Under the pieces are notes generated by a model. The model was not told the DNA's origin. It made no database searches and saw nothing but the letters and a program-made list of their open reading frames with translations. From assembly GCF_024139115.2 (NCBI RefSeq), contig NC_085141.1:36214120-36278119 (forward strand): a stretch of 64,000 nt of DNA, written 5' to 3'. The translations under genes were made by a program, and so were the position numbers. This stretch comes from Armigeres subalbatus (taxonomy: Eukaryota; Arthropoda; Insecta; Diptera; Culicidae). This document shows positions 22,311 through 32,369 of this stretch, in pieces (position 1 is the first letter of the stretch; every line of letters starts with the position of its first letter).

Positions 22311-22587
22311 TCGATTCCGCACTAAATAATTTTGTGCTCTTCGATGCAGACACTAGTTATGTCACTTCACGTTCTCCAACACTAGCTGGAGTGATCAACA
22401 TCAACACGATCGATTGCACACTGGTTGAACAAATTTCTGCTACGCGAGGTAGAATTTTTTCACTTCGCGTTCTCCCGGACTAGCTGCCGTCCCACGATCG
22501 ATTCCGCATTCATATTGTGGAAATAGTAAAAAAGTATTATCAAATTTAAATTTGAATCTTGGAAACACGTTTTATAGAAGAAAACTA

Positions 22588-23366
22588 CAGGGGTTAGACA
22601 AAAAGGTTGAGATAGGCAAAATTCTGCCGAAGTTCAAGTCAGCATAACTTTGCGTAGAATAATCCGATTTTGATAAAATTGGAACCATCGGACGCGGAAA
22701 CTCTTCTAGTATACTATCATCATGCAAAATCTGAGATTGGCCTTCGGCCACCGGAGATGTTCCGGGTTTTCCGAGGGTACGTTCAAGATGCATTTTTTCC
22801 ACTGCTTGTCATATTATATGCCGTTTACTTTCATCATGTTTTATGTTTTGTCCAAAAACTAGAACTAATATGCCGACCAATGGTGGCTGTTGATCGAGAA
22901 ACCATCAAAACTACGCAGAGATATGGCCATTTCCGTAAAAACGGTTCCGGGAACATGATAAAATGATAACAGATCGGAATAATGTAAATATGAGTAGCTA
23001 ACCTCATGGCTTTGCGAGAACATGATTACAGAAACATTTCCAAAATGATAGTGTCCACTGCCACCCTTATAGCAGCTTCCAAGGGCCTTTCCGGAAAAGC
23101 CGGTTTTGGCACCATCAGGAACCATATATGGGTGTAAATATATGGGTGTAAAAATTCATGTTTTCTCAAGACGAAACGTTCCGGAAAACCCGGAACATAT
23201 CCGGTGGCCAAGGACCAATCTCAGGTTTCGCATGGGGATAGTATACTAGAAGAGTTTCCGCATCCGACGGTCCCAATTTCATCAAACCGGATTTTTCTAC
23301 GCAAAGTTGTGCTGATTTAAACTTCGACAAAATTTTGTCTATCTCAACCTTTTTGTCTAACCCCTG
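22588..23366. mobile_element. Non-autonomous Tc1/mariner-like element, 779 bp, TA flanks
   Basis: Ends CAGGGGTTAGACAAAAAGG and CCTTTTTGTCTAACCCCTG, bordered by TA at 22586-22587 and 23367-23368. Arms of about 200 bp are recognisable on both sides (AAACTCTTCTAGTATACTAT on the left; ATAGTATACTAGAAGAGTTT on the right). No transposase frame remains. TA duplication and TIRs suggest the IS630-Tc1-mariner group. Confidence 0.8.
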
Positions 23367-23499
23367 TACATACGTATTTGTCGACTAAGAATGGGGTTAT
23401 GTGGTAAGCGTTAATAGAAAAAAAAATTATAACCTAAAGTTTTAAAAACAACTTAACGATTTTGTTCAGCGGCGCAGCCAAAATTTTTGATAAAATAAA

Positions 23500-23790
23500 G
23501 TCTGGTTCAAGTTTAAATTTGTTTCGAAATTCCGCGGAATTCCGTACAATTTCGTTAGAAGCTAGTTTTTTCTTGCGAAATTTTTGCAATTTTACGAAAC
23601 GAAACGAAATCAAGAAATCAGGGGTGGCATTGTGCATCTCGATTCGAACGTAATTCTATCGAGTCGAACATGTTTGGCATTACGGGTTTCGATTCGATCT
23701 CGAAAACGACTCATCGTTCGAGTATGCTCGAGGAGGTACAAGAATAACGAGATGTTTTGGCATTATGGATGCTCGATAGCACACTGAAAA
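23500..23790 (+). mobile_element. CGAAA-rich dispersed repeat, copy 1
   Basis: Contains ACGAAACGAAACGAAATC, then GGGGTGGCATTGTGCATCTC and GATTCGAACG. The complement of the related core (GGGGTGACATTGCGCATCTC) lies at about 24793-24812. Confidence 0.55.
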
Positions 23791-24167
23791 ACGACTCAAG
23801 TCGAATGAAAAACACTCGTCACCTTTTTAGCTTTCGAATGTTGTTCGAGAGTCATTTCTTGCTGAAAGTTTTTAATTATAATTTGTTATTATTTCTCTAC
23901 GAGAAGAGAATAAATGTTTTATTATTGTTTCTTGAGGACAACAATGTCATAAGTATACCTACTTTTACAGTTCCCTGAAAATATGCAATTTCTAATTATC
24001 CCGAAATCCGCGTAAAAACGACTTCAACAAAAATCGGTTTTTCGAAGTTTTCACGTATTTCTTGACGATTTCGATAAACCGCGTGAAAAATCCATGAGGA
24101 AAATCTGCGTAAAAACGTGTTCATTCCACAATCTACGTAAAAATAAATGAGTTAAATAAAAAAAATT

Positions 24168-24195
24168 AAGTTAGTTAGTTAGTTAGTTAGTTAAA
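24168..24195 (+). repeat. (TTAG)n microsatellite
   Basis: Six to seven GTTA units in an A/T-rich setting. It is not the TTAGG arthropod telomere repeat. Confidence 0.85.
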
Positions 24196-24719
24196 TAAAA
24201 ATAAAAAAAAACGCGCATGAGATGAGTGCATTTAACTAAAACACATAGAAACATCAAAGTAATTTATTATCGAATCCTTCTTTAGCTTTAAATTATTTAG
24301 CTCAAAATTGGATCTGTGGCATAAATTCGAATAAACATAAAACTTATAATTTGTGTCGTAACAATATCTCAATTTACAAAACATGTCGTATCGGCATAAT
24401 GTTTTAATCGGTTGCAACTGCTCAATAAATAATATGTATTGCTTTTTAAAGTCATCGAGCACCTTGTTTATAAATTAACTGTCAATTCATGCCATGAAGG
24501 ATGCCTATCCAACAGGCAACATACTACACGCAGATGAAATTACTCTTATTCTCTCTGTTTACTCACATGCGCCATGCGTTGAAGGTTGTCTCTCCTGCAG
24601 GCGGCATACTAAGCACGGAGACAGCTATCTCTTATTCTCTCTGTTTACATTCCGTTTGACAGAACATACTCGATTGAACTAGTACAACACCATTCGAAAT
24701 CTTGTACTGCGACTGAATG

Positions 24720-24900
24720 AAGTCGAACGAAATACATAATGCCGCAATTTTTTCGAAACGAATCGAAAAACTTACGAATCGATTGATTCGATTCGAGATG
24801 CGCAATGTCACCCCAGATTTCACCTTGCTCAAATTCCACGGAATTTCGTTTCGAACCACCTGAAACGAAATTTTTCGAAATACCGCATATGCTTAGTTTT
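24720..24900 (-). mobile_element. CGAAA-rich dispersed repeat, copy 2 (inverted)
   Basis: An inverted relative of 23500-23790, sharing the GGGGTG(G/A)CATTG(T/C)GCATCTCGA core next to CGAAACGAAAT-rich sequence. The two copies face each other about 1.2 kb apart. Confidence 0.55.
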
Positions 24901-25225
24901 GCGATTCGGCATATCGGATTCCGGACCGTTGCACACTGTTTCCGTTCAGGTGAAAACGCTACGAACAATTTTGGATCTCGGAAATGTATGGCTTGTAGGG
25001 TTTGCCCGTTTTTATCAGCATGGCTACTCCAAAGTGTACTACGAAAATCACTTTCACAGATATTAATAGTGAGATTCCAAATACATTTGTTTTTCATTTG
25101 CAGCACAAACTATATGTTTAGCGAAGCCGAGAAAATTTGTCGGAAATTTCATAGACTAAATTGCGTATCGAGCCCGGCCACTTTCAACATGGTCTACTAT
25201 GCATCGACAGGTCATTCCTCGGCTT

Positions 25226-25345
25226 TGAGACAGAAGGTCGAAAGACAAAAGGTCGAAGGACAAAAGTTTGACGGACAAAATGTAGAAGAGACAATAGGTC
25301 GAAGGGACAAAAGGTCGACGGAACAAAAGGTCGAATGCAAAAAAT
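25226..25345 (+). repeat. Degenerate ~15-bp tandem repeat (GGTCGAAGGACAAAA)
   Basis: Six to seven variants in a row: AGGTCGAAAGACAAA, AGGTCGAAGGACAAA, AGTTTGACGGACAAA, TGTAGAAGAGACAAT, AGGTCGAAGGGACAAA, AGGTCGACGGAACAAA. It is similar in style to the repeat at 4211-4292. Confidence 0.8.
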
Positions 25346-26648
25346 ATTTCGAGAAAAGAGGAAAATTCTAATTTTGCAGAGCAAAGAAGAAGAAGAAGCA
25401 GACTGAGTGTCGGAAACTTCAAAATGGCATGCACTGTACGAAAGGTGTTGATATTTCTTGATATCAGGAATATTCGAGAAATCTAAAATGTTTCAAAATC
25501 ACATAAATATATGACTAAATGCCTTCAAAGTATCATAAAACTTGTTTAAAAAATATAGCGGCATGTAACACTCGTTTAAAGTTGCATATTCCCGCTGATT
25601 TTAAAAATCAACATTCACACCGAAAAAATAAACAAATTTTTTTTACCGTGCAATAAGTGATTTGTCGTTTGCGGAACAGCTTTCTGACAGTCGACCGTCG
25701 GACCCCGGTTCGAATTTTTCAATCTTCTCGCAATATAAAAATCTATAATTCTGAACACGAAAGAGACAAAACCAGAGCAGACAAAAAAAACCAATAATAT
25801 CAAATCTTGTAAAATGTGATATGGACATGATTGATATAAAAGGTAAAAGATCAGACGACAATACCAATATTTTGCACTAAAATATCATGAGAAGGTCAAG
25901 TTATACTATTTGTAAGAAGTAACCAATATTCTTAGCTCTTTATCAATCAAGTCCATTTCATATTTTGTTATTCTGCCAAGGAATATACGAAAATAAGTTT
26001 GGAAACATGCTTCCAAAGCAAAATCTAGCTTACAACATTTCCCAGAGATTTCACCGGCAGTGCTTTACCCACCAGGCGAGTATTGTAGGTTTTTTATCAG
26101 TTTTTGAGACGGTGAAGCTGAATTATTAGTACTCGTCAAATTGTGCACTTGTAACCAGGGTTCGTAATGCTCACTCAATCTCAGGAGCACATGATTTTTC
26201 CTCACGAAAGTTTTAGGGGAGAAATCGCCAAATCGCTACAGAAATGATAACAATTTTTCGCTCACTTCGATTGCCGCTAAACGTTGGTTTGCTCTTTTTC
26301 TTTCATATTCGAGTCGTTTCGTGGCATCATCAATGCAAATGGTAGTAGCTTATGTGGAACAAATAACTTAACGCTTTCATACAGATAGCGTGGTGGTGTG
26401 GCTAAAGTAAGCGCATCCCCACAGCTATTATTGTTACTATTCTGGGTTCGAATCCCGGCGTGGCCATACAATTTTGAAATTGTTCTGCGATAATTCTCGC
26501 GAAAAGTGAGTGAGAGGTAACAGTAATGAAACGAAAAAGGATTTTTATCTAATAGGCAAGATTTTCGTTCATCTTCCAATGCTAATGCTATAGAAAAGAT
26601 TGATGGGTGAAAGATGATCCTCAACATAAAAAACGAAACATAAACAAC
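25346..26648. other. Non-coding; one tRNA-like stretch at about 26388-26466
   Basis: No gene. 26388-26466 has CGTGGTGGTGTGGCTAAAG, a possible A-box region, and GGGTTCGAATCCCGGC, a good B box. The outer ends do not pair as an acceptor stem, so this is more likely a SINE head or tRNA relic than a tRNA gene. Confidence 0.45.
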
Positions 26649-28351
26649 GAGCCTCTTGAAAAGAGGCTTCCGAGCCTCTTGAAAGGAGGCTTCCGAGCCT
26701 CTTGAAAGGAGGCTTCCGAGCCTCTTGAAAGGAGGCTTCCGAGCCTCTTGAAAGGAGGCTTCCGAGCCTCTTGAAAGAAGGCTTCCGAGCCTCTTGAAAG
26801 GAGGCTTCCGAGCCTCTTGAAAGGAGGCTTCCGAGCCTCTTGAAAGGAGGCTGCCGAGTCTCTTGAAAGCAGGCTTCCAAGCATCTTGAAGGGAGGCTTC
26901 TGAGCATCTTAAAAGGAGGCTTTCGAGCATCTTGAAGGGAGGCTTCTGAGCATCTTAAAAGGAGGCTTCCAAGCCTCTTGAAAGAAGAATTCTAAGCCTC
27001 TTGAAAGGAGGCTTCCGAGCCTTTTGAAAGCAGACTTCCGAGCCTCTGGAAAGGAGACTTTCGAACCTCTTGGAAGGAGGCTTCCGAGCTTCTTGAAAGG
27101 AAGCCTGAGCCTCTTGAAAGGAGGCTCTGAGCCTCTTGAAAGGAGGCTTCCGAGCCTCTTGAAAGGAGGCTTCTGAGCCTCTTGAAAGGAGGCCTGAGCC
27201 TCTTGAAAGGAGGCTCTGAGCCTCTTGAAAGGAGGCCTGAGCCTCTTGAAAGGAGGCTTCCTGAGCCTCTTGAAAGGAGGCTCTGAGCCTCATGAAAGGA
27301 GGCTTCAAAGTCCCCTGAAAGGAGGCTTCCGAGCCTCTTGAAAGGAGGCTTCTGAGCCTCTTGAAAGGACGCTTCCGAGCCTCTTGAAAAGGAGGCTTCT
27401 GAGCTTCTTGAAAGAAGGCTTCCGAACCTCTTAAAAGAAGGCTTCCGAGCCTCTTGAAAGGAGGCTTCTGAACCTCTTGAAAGGAGGCTTCCGAGCCTCT
27501 CGAAAGTAGGCTTCCGAGTCTCTTGAAAGTAGGCTTCCGAGCCTCTTCAAAGGAGGCTTCCAAGCCTCTTGCAAGGAGGCTCTGAGCCTCCTGAAAGGAG
27601 GCTTCCTGAGCCTCCTGAAAGGAGGCTCTGAGCCTCTTGAAAGGAGGCCTGAGCTCTTGAAAGGAGGCTTCTGAGCCTCTTGAAAGGAGGCTTCCTGAGC
27701 CTCTTGAAAAGAGGCTTCTGAGCCTCTTGAAAGGAGGCTCTGAGCCTCTTGAAAGGAGGCTTCCTGAGCCTCTTGAAAGGAGGCTCTGAGCCTCTTGAAA
27801 GGAGGCTTCCTGAGCCTCTTGAAAGGAGGCTTCTGAGCCTCTTGAAAGGAGGCTTCTGAGCCTCTTGAAAGGAGGCCTGAGCCTCTTGAAAGGAGGCTTC
27901 CGAGCCTCTTGAAAGGAGGCTTCTGAGCCTCTTGAAAGGAGGCTTCTGAGCCTCTTGAAAGGGGCTTCTGAGCCTCTTGAAAGGGGCTTCGAGCCTCTTG
28001 AAAGGAGGCTTCTGACCTTCGTGTAAGGAGGATTTTGAACCTCTTGAAAGGATGCTTCTGAGCCTCAAGAAAGAAGGCTTCGAGCCTCTTGAAAGGAGCT
28101 TTCTGAGCCTCTTGAAAGGAGGCTTCTGAGCCTCTTGAAAGGAGGCTTCTGAGCCTCTTGAAAGGAGGCTTCTGAGCCTCTTGAAAGGAGGCTTCTGAGC
28201 CTCTTGAAAGGAGGCTTCCGAGCCTCTTGAAAGGAGGCTTCCGAGCCTCTTGAAAGGAGGCTTCCGAGCCTCTTGAAAGGAGGCTTCCGAGCCTCTTGAA
28301 AGGAGGCTTCCGAGCCTCTTGAAAGGAGGCTTCCAAGCCTCTTGAAAGGAG
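26649..28351 (-). repeat. 23-bp satellite array, reverse orientation (left part)
   Basis: Monomers GAGCCTCTTGAAAGGAGGCTTC are the reverse complement of the array at 7502-10122. TTCCGAG variants are concentrated at both edges (26649-26860 and 28205-28350) and TTCTGAG in the centre. Minus-strand frames are open by composition only. The array is interrupted at 28352. Confidence 0.95.
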
Positions 28352-29081
28352 CCCAAGCAGCACAAATTGTTTCACTACTGAACATTTAACTGTGTTGCAA
28401 CTATTCGGAAAGAAACAATCTTTGCGAATGTGCCATCAAATATAACTCTCTTGCAATCTAAAAAGCGCAAGAGGTGGAGCCTACGGAAACATCCTTCTAT
28501 TGCAGTAAAATTGCAATATTGTTGCAAAATACTACAGCGAAAAAAAATAAAATTAAAATATAAAACTGGATTCGATTCATGGATCTTGTGATTGATAGTC
28601 CTTCACTCTACCACAGCACCATTTAACACTTCGAAGGGAAGGCATGTTGACTCACCATAAAAACCATACGATTATGAAGTTTTGACACGGGTTTTCTGTT
28701 ACTTGATTGCACCATCACAGGAAAAAAATGTAAGTTTTCAAAACGTTGAACGATGCTAAATTAAACATGAAGGAAGACGCATTCAGCTTATCCGCAACTT
28801 AATTTAAATAAACAATTAAATTTTGAAAGACGCGTTAAAGTTACATGGTAAATATATGCAACTTAATGATTTTGTTTCATTTTTGCAACATGAAGTGCAG
28901 TATTCTTTGTTTGTTTGTTTCCAAATGTCAAACACGTACTGCATTGTAATTTTAATGAAACATTGAAACGTTTTTGACATCTTGATGCAACTTTTTCGTG
29001 CTTTGATGTTTTTCCAATGCCTTTAATGAAACTGAATAGAAACAAAGTGCTTTTAGGAAGATGTTGCGTGTGCTACTTGGG
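28352..29081. mobile_element. TIR element family C, copy 2 (730 bp), with 2-bp AG target duplication
   Basis: Ends CCCAAGCAGCACAAA and TGCGTGTGCTACTTGGG (complement CCCAAGTAGCACACGC). AG lies on both sides (28350-28351 and 29082-29083). Deleting the element and one AG restores a correct satellite monomer GAAAGGAGGCTTCC. The interior has repeated GTTGCAAC-type motifs and no transposase. It shares the CCCAAGTA start and the 2-bp duplication with 19757-21177. Confidence 0.8.
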
Positions 29082-29394
29082 AGGCTTCCGAGCCTCTTGA
29101 AAGGAGGCTTCCGGGCCTCTTGAAAGGAGGCTATTGAAAAAAGGCTTCTGGGCCTCTTGAAAGGAGGCTTCCGAGCCTCTTGAAAGGAGGCTTCCGGGCC
29201 TCTTGCAAGAAGGCTTCCGAGCCTCTTGCAAGGAGGCTTCCGAGCCTCTTGAAAGGAGGCTTCCGAGCCTCTTGATAGGAGGCTTGCGAGCCTCTTGAAA
29301 GGAGGCTTCCGAGCCTCTTGAGAGGAGGCTTCCGAGCCTCTTGAAAGGAGTTCTCCGAAACCCTTGAAAGGAAGTTTCCGAGCTGCCTGGAAGA
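29082..29394 (-). repeat. 23-bp satellite array, reverse orientation (right part)
   Basis: Continuation of the 26649-28351 array beyond the TIR element. It becomes degenerate after about 29340 (GAGTTCTCCGAAACCC, GGAAGTTTCCGAGC) where it meets copia integrase sequence. Confidence 0.9.
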
Positions 29395-30073
29395 ACATAG
29401 CAAATAGTTTTGAAATAGTCGGAGTCGGAAGCCCATTCTGCTCCGGATTGTACGGAACCGTTGTCTCGTGATGGATCTTAGCTCGACACAAGCACCGCCG
29501 TATCGCACAATTAACGTACTTCTTGCCGTTGTCCGTTCTGATCTGCTTGATTTGCTCTCCCGTTTGGTTCTCGACAAATGACTTGAAATCTTCAAATGCT
29601 TCCAAAACGTCCGCCTTCGATTTCAAAAAATATACAAACGCTTTCCCGCTCACATCATCGATGAATTTCAGGAAGTACCTGCTTCCTCCCAACGATACCA
29701 ACCGCTACGATCTCCTTCGTGGGGCTAACGACTTTGCACGAGCTCTTGTCGAAAGTCACCTGGTATCCGCTCTGGAACATCTTGCCCACGTACAGCAGAT
29801 TCAAGGCCAAATCTGGAACACACAGCACATTCTTCATGGTGATACCACACGACGAACCTCCGATAACTACTACGACGCCCTTCGAGATGACGTCAGCTTT
29901 CGCATTATTCGCTACGTTGATACTTGACGACACATTTTCAGCTTCTTCCAATAACTTCCTGTTTCGGTACAGATTCGTTGTTGCACCAGAATCGAAGACC
30001 CAATCGGCATTGACCTCTGACGACTGTATTGCATTGAACGCCGCGTAAAATGCAGCGTGACCACTTTGTTTCC
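29395..30073 (-). pseudogene. Ty1/copia pol remnant: protease and truncated integrase
   Basis: Minus strand, downstream of the Gag relic at 31670-32284. A protease-like segment (about 29665-30070) has the catalytic DSGA motif in DWVFDSGATTNLY. After a frameshift and a deletion that removes most of the integrase zinc region, the integrase core begins at about 29700: GGSRYFLKFIDDVSGKAFVY with the first Asp, KQIRTDNGKKYVN with the second, then HHETTVPYNPEQNGL. The sequence breaks before the catalytic Glu and runs into the 23-bp satellite. RT and RNase H are absent. The element is dead: truncated, frameshifted and split by the insertion at 30097-31646. Confidence 0.88.
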
Positions 30074-30096
30074 CACGGACTTCTCCTCGGGTTTCC
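30074..30096 (+). repeat. Target site duplication, left copy (23 bp)
   Basis: Starts CACGGACTTC and ends TCGGGTTTCC; identical over 23 bases to 31647-31669. It encodes the copia Gag segment ETRGEV on the minus strand. Confidence 0.9.
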
Positions 30097-30098
30097 GA

Positions 30099-31015
30099 GT
30101 TCAGTGCGTGATCTCTCATGTTTCGGACAGCAGAACGATCGCGTGGTCGGACGAATTATTGTGTTCTGCATTGCGCGGCCGGTAATAAAATTAATCAGTT
30201 CAGTGCGTGATCTCTCATGTTTCGGACAGCAGAACGATCGCGTGGTCGGACGAATTATTGTGTTCTGCATTGCGCGGCCGGTAATAAAATTAATCAGTTC
30301 AGTGCGTGATCTCTCATGTTTCGGACAGCAGAACGATCGCGTGGTCGGACGAATTATTGTGTTCTGCATTGCGCGGCCGGTAATAAAATTAATCAGTTCA
30401 GTGCGTGATCTCTCATGTTTCGGACAGCAGAACGATCGCGTGGTCGGACGAATTATTGTGTTCTGCATTGCGCGGCCGGTAATAAAATTATTCAGTTCAG
30501 TGCGTGATCTCTCATGTTTCGGACAGCAGAACGATCGCGTGGTCGGACGAATTATTGTGTTCTGCATTGCGCGGCCGGTAATAAAATTATTCAGTTCAGT
30601 GCGTGATCTCTCATGTTTCGGACAGCAGAACGATCGCGTGGTCGGACGAATTATTGTGTTCTGCATTGCGCGGCCGGTAATAAAATTAATCAGTTCAGTG
30701 CGTGATCTCTCTTGTTTCGGACAGCAGAACGATCGCGTGGTCGGACGAATTATTGTGTTCTGCATTGCGCGGCCGGTAATAAAATTAATCAGTTCAGTGC
30801 GTGATCTCTCATGTTTCGGACAGCAGAACGATCGCGTGGTCGGACGAATTATTGTGTTCTGCATTGCGCGGCCGGTAATAAAATTATTCAGTTCAGTGCG
30901 TGATCTCTCATGTTTCGGACAGCAGAACGATCGCGTGGTCGGACGAATTATTGTGTTCTGCATTGCGCGGCCGGTAATAAAATTAATCAGTTCAGTGCGT
31001 GATCTCTCTTGTTTC
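30099..31015 (+). repeat. 99-bp tandem repeat, 9.3 units
   Basis: Units begin at 30099, 30198, 30297, 30396, 30495, 30594, 30693, 30792, 30891 and 30990 (partial), each starting GTTCAGTGCGTGATCTCTC. They are almost identical; the only changes I see are TTAATCAG/TTATTCAG at the unit end and CTCATG/CTCTTG near the start. As 99 = 3 x 33, both strands carry 365-codon open frames, which are compositional and not genes. Confidence 0.97.
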
Positions 31016-31017
31016 GA

Positions 31018-31090
31018 AGAGGGCTTGGTAGTCATATGGCTACTGCTTCTGCCTCATACGCAGGAGGTCGTGGGTTCAATCCCAGGTCCG
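31018..31090 (+). promoter_or_regulatory. tRNA-like Pol III promoter of the composite element
   Basis: A region like TTGGTAGTCATATGGCTACT (D arm/A box), an anticodon-like stem-loop with loop CTCATAC between TCTGC and GCAGG, and a B box GTGGGTTCAATCCCAGG. It resembles a tRNA with a CAT anticodon, lacks a proper acceptor stem, and is best read as a SINE head. Confidence 0.65.
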
Positions 31091-31646
31091 TTCCATTCTC
31101 CTACTTTGTATCTTTCTCTGTATTTCTCATGTTCTAGCAATCGCTAGAACTGGAAATGGACTTCCATACCGTTTCCATTACTATTCCTATACCTTCAACT
31201 TGAGTATTCTAACAGTAATCTGCTAGAATTGGAAATGAACTATGCAGCTCGTTTCCTACATCCAATTAGAAATTCCATCAGTTACCTTCTCCTATCTATC
31301 ACATTGGCAGCTCGTTAACCAAGACGGACCTCTGCCTCTCCAACCAAACCCAAAAATTCCAACAAATTCCGCATGAACTCGTGGCAAGTGCAGAGGTATA
31401 GTCGGCTTGCAGTGGGCGAGTGATTGCATCATCATTTCCTCCCCCTTCCCTACATTGACTTGCATTCTGACGTGGCAGGCGCCAGTATGACCTATCAAAT
31501 GAGATCACCAGTACTTGCACATTGAAGATGTGTGCTAGTCCCAAGCAAACATCTGTTGGTTCCTTGTGCAAGAACAGCTGATCTGGTCATAATGGAGTAG
31601 CAACTACGAGCAGTCAATCAAGCTCAAGCAAGCTCAAGCTCAAGCT

Positions 31647-31669
31647 CACGGACTTCTCCTCGGGTTTCC
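31647..31669 (+). repeat. Target site duplication, right copy (23 bp)
   Basis: Identical to 30074-30096, directly after the AAGCTC tail. Copia gag resumes beyond it (KKETRGEVR on the minus strand). Confidence 0.9.
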
Positions 31670-32284
31670 TTCTTCTCACTAAATTTCCTCTGGCACTGGG
31701 ATGCATAGTTTCCCGACTTCTTGCACTTCATCGCAGACTTTTCTCCAGATTTCTGCTCCAGTCTCGGATGACTGTAGAACGCACCATCACTTGGCTTGCA
31801 ATTGTTGCCGACCTTCACATCCTGCAAGATTTTCGTCTTGATGATGTCCGCCGTAAGCTGCACTCCCGACTACTCCAATCCCAGTCGGCTTCCCGTCAGT
31901 ATTCTCTACAGGCCAATCTTCCGTGTCGAGCCGCTATGCTCGTAGGAATCGCACAAATTGTCCCACGCCGTAGATATTGGGATCTACGTTTAGACATATC
32001 GTGGCCAAAGCTTGCTCGGAAATCTCATCGCTCAAATCTCGTCGTTCACCATTCTGCCGATCATTCACTGCGCACTACGTCCGTTCCTTGATCAGGATCA
32101 TTATGGTCGCGAAAAACCACGAGCTGTAATTCTCAAAACCGATTAACACAAGCCGCGCCGGCAACGATTCCGAGCTGCTCGGCAAGCGACCTCCGATGGC
32201 GGCTTGATTCCTGATACCATTTCGGACTTGGTTTTCTTGATCCCCGCAACCATCTTGAGATCCGTTTCCTCCTTCTCCGGTCAT
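31670..32284 (-). pseudogene. Ty1/copia gag remnant
   Basis: Starts at ATG 32284 (MTGEGGNGSQD). It carries the copia Gag signature around FENYSSWFFATIMILIKE, then ALATICLNVDPNIYG, TADIIKTKILQD and a decayed CCHC knuckle (CKKSGNYASQC, second Cys changed). Two in-frame stops (about 32076 and 31935) and a frameshift near 31865 inactivate it. It continues, across the 30097-31646 insertion, into the protease segment. Confidence 0.82.
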
Positions 32285-32356
32285 TTTCTTTAAACTTTTC
32301 TTCGGGTTTGAATTTTTTTACCTCGCCAAACAGAACTGTTTCCTTAGCAACTGCTT

Positions 32357-32369
32357 GGAGCCCATAACC
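32357..32369 (-). promoter_or_regulatory. Copia-type primer binding site
   Basis: On the minus strand, GGTTATGGGCTCC lies just upstream of gag, preceded by TGTCCATTA, which could be the end of the 5' LTR. GGTTATGGGC matches the internal initiator-tRNA fragment used as primer by insect copia elements. The LTR itself is not clearly delimited; a SINE-like fragment lies at 32477-32525. Confidence 0.5.

Larger units (their letters stand above)
30097..31646 (+). mobile_element. Composite retroinsertion: 99-bp array + tRNA-like head + body + AAGCTC tail
   Basis: A 1,550-bp insertion into copia gag, bordered by a 23-bp direct duplication. From left to right: nine full and one partial 99-bp tandem units (30099-31015), a tRNA-like region with a CAT-anticodon-like loop (about 31018-31090), an unrelated body of about 520 bp with repeated CTAGAA(T/C)TGGAAATG motifs, and a tail of CAAGCTCAAGCTC repeats (31617-31648). 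A long target duplication and a simple-repeat tail are signs of LINE-driven insertion. No reverse transcriptase is encoded, so it is SINE-like, but a tandem array upstream of the tRNA head is unusual. Two successive events cannot be excluded. Confidence 0.75.

Noticed and set aside
24168..24195. Telomere-like repeat
   Set aside because: The unit is TTAG, not TTAGG, and it is only about 28 bp long; an ordinary microsatellite.
26388..26466. tRNA gene
   Set aside because: Good B box but no pairing acceptor stem and no clear anticodon arm; more likely a SINE head.
26277..29701. Frames of 200-314 codons with RLGSLLSRGSEASFQEARKP
   Set aside because: Satellite translation on the minus strand. Only the integrase part at 29395-29700 is real protein-derived sequence.
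30099..31015. CRISPR-like array
   Set aside because: Units are contiguous 99-bp repeats without unique spacers, in a eukaryotic genome.
29938..31147. 365-codon frames on both strands over the 99-bp array
   Set aside because: Period 99 is divisible by three, so any stop-free unit gives a long frame; two mirror-image frames cannot both be genes and neither has a domain.
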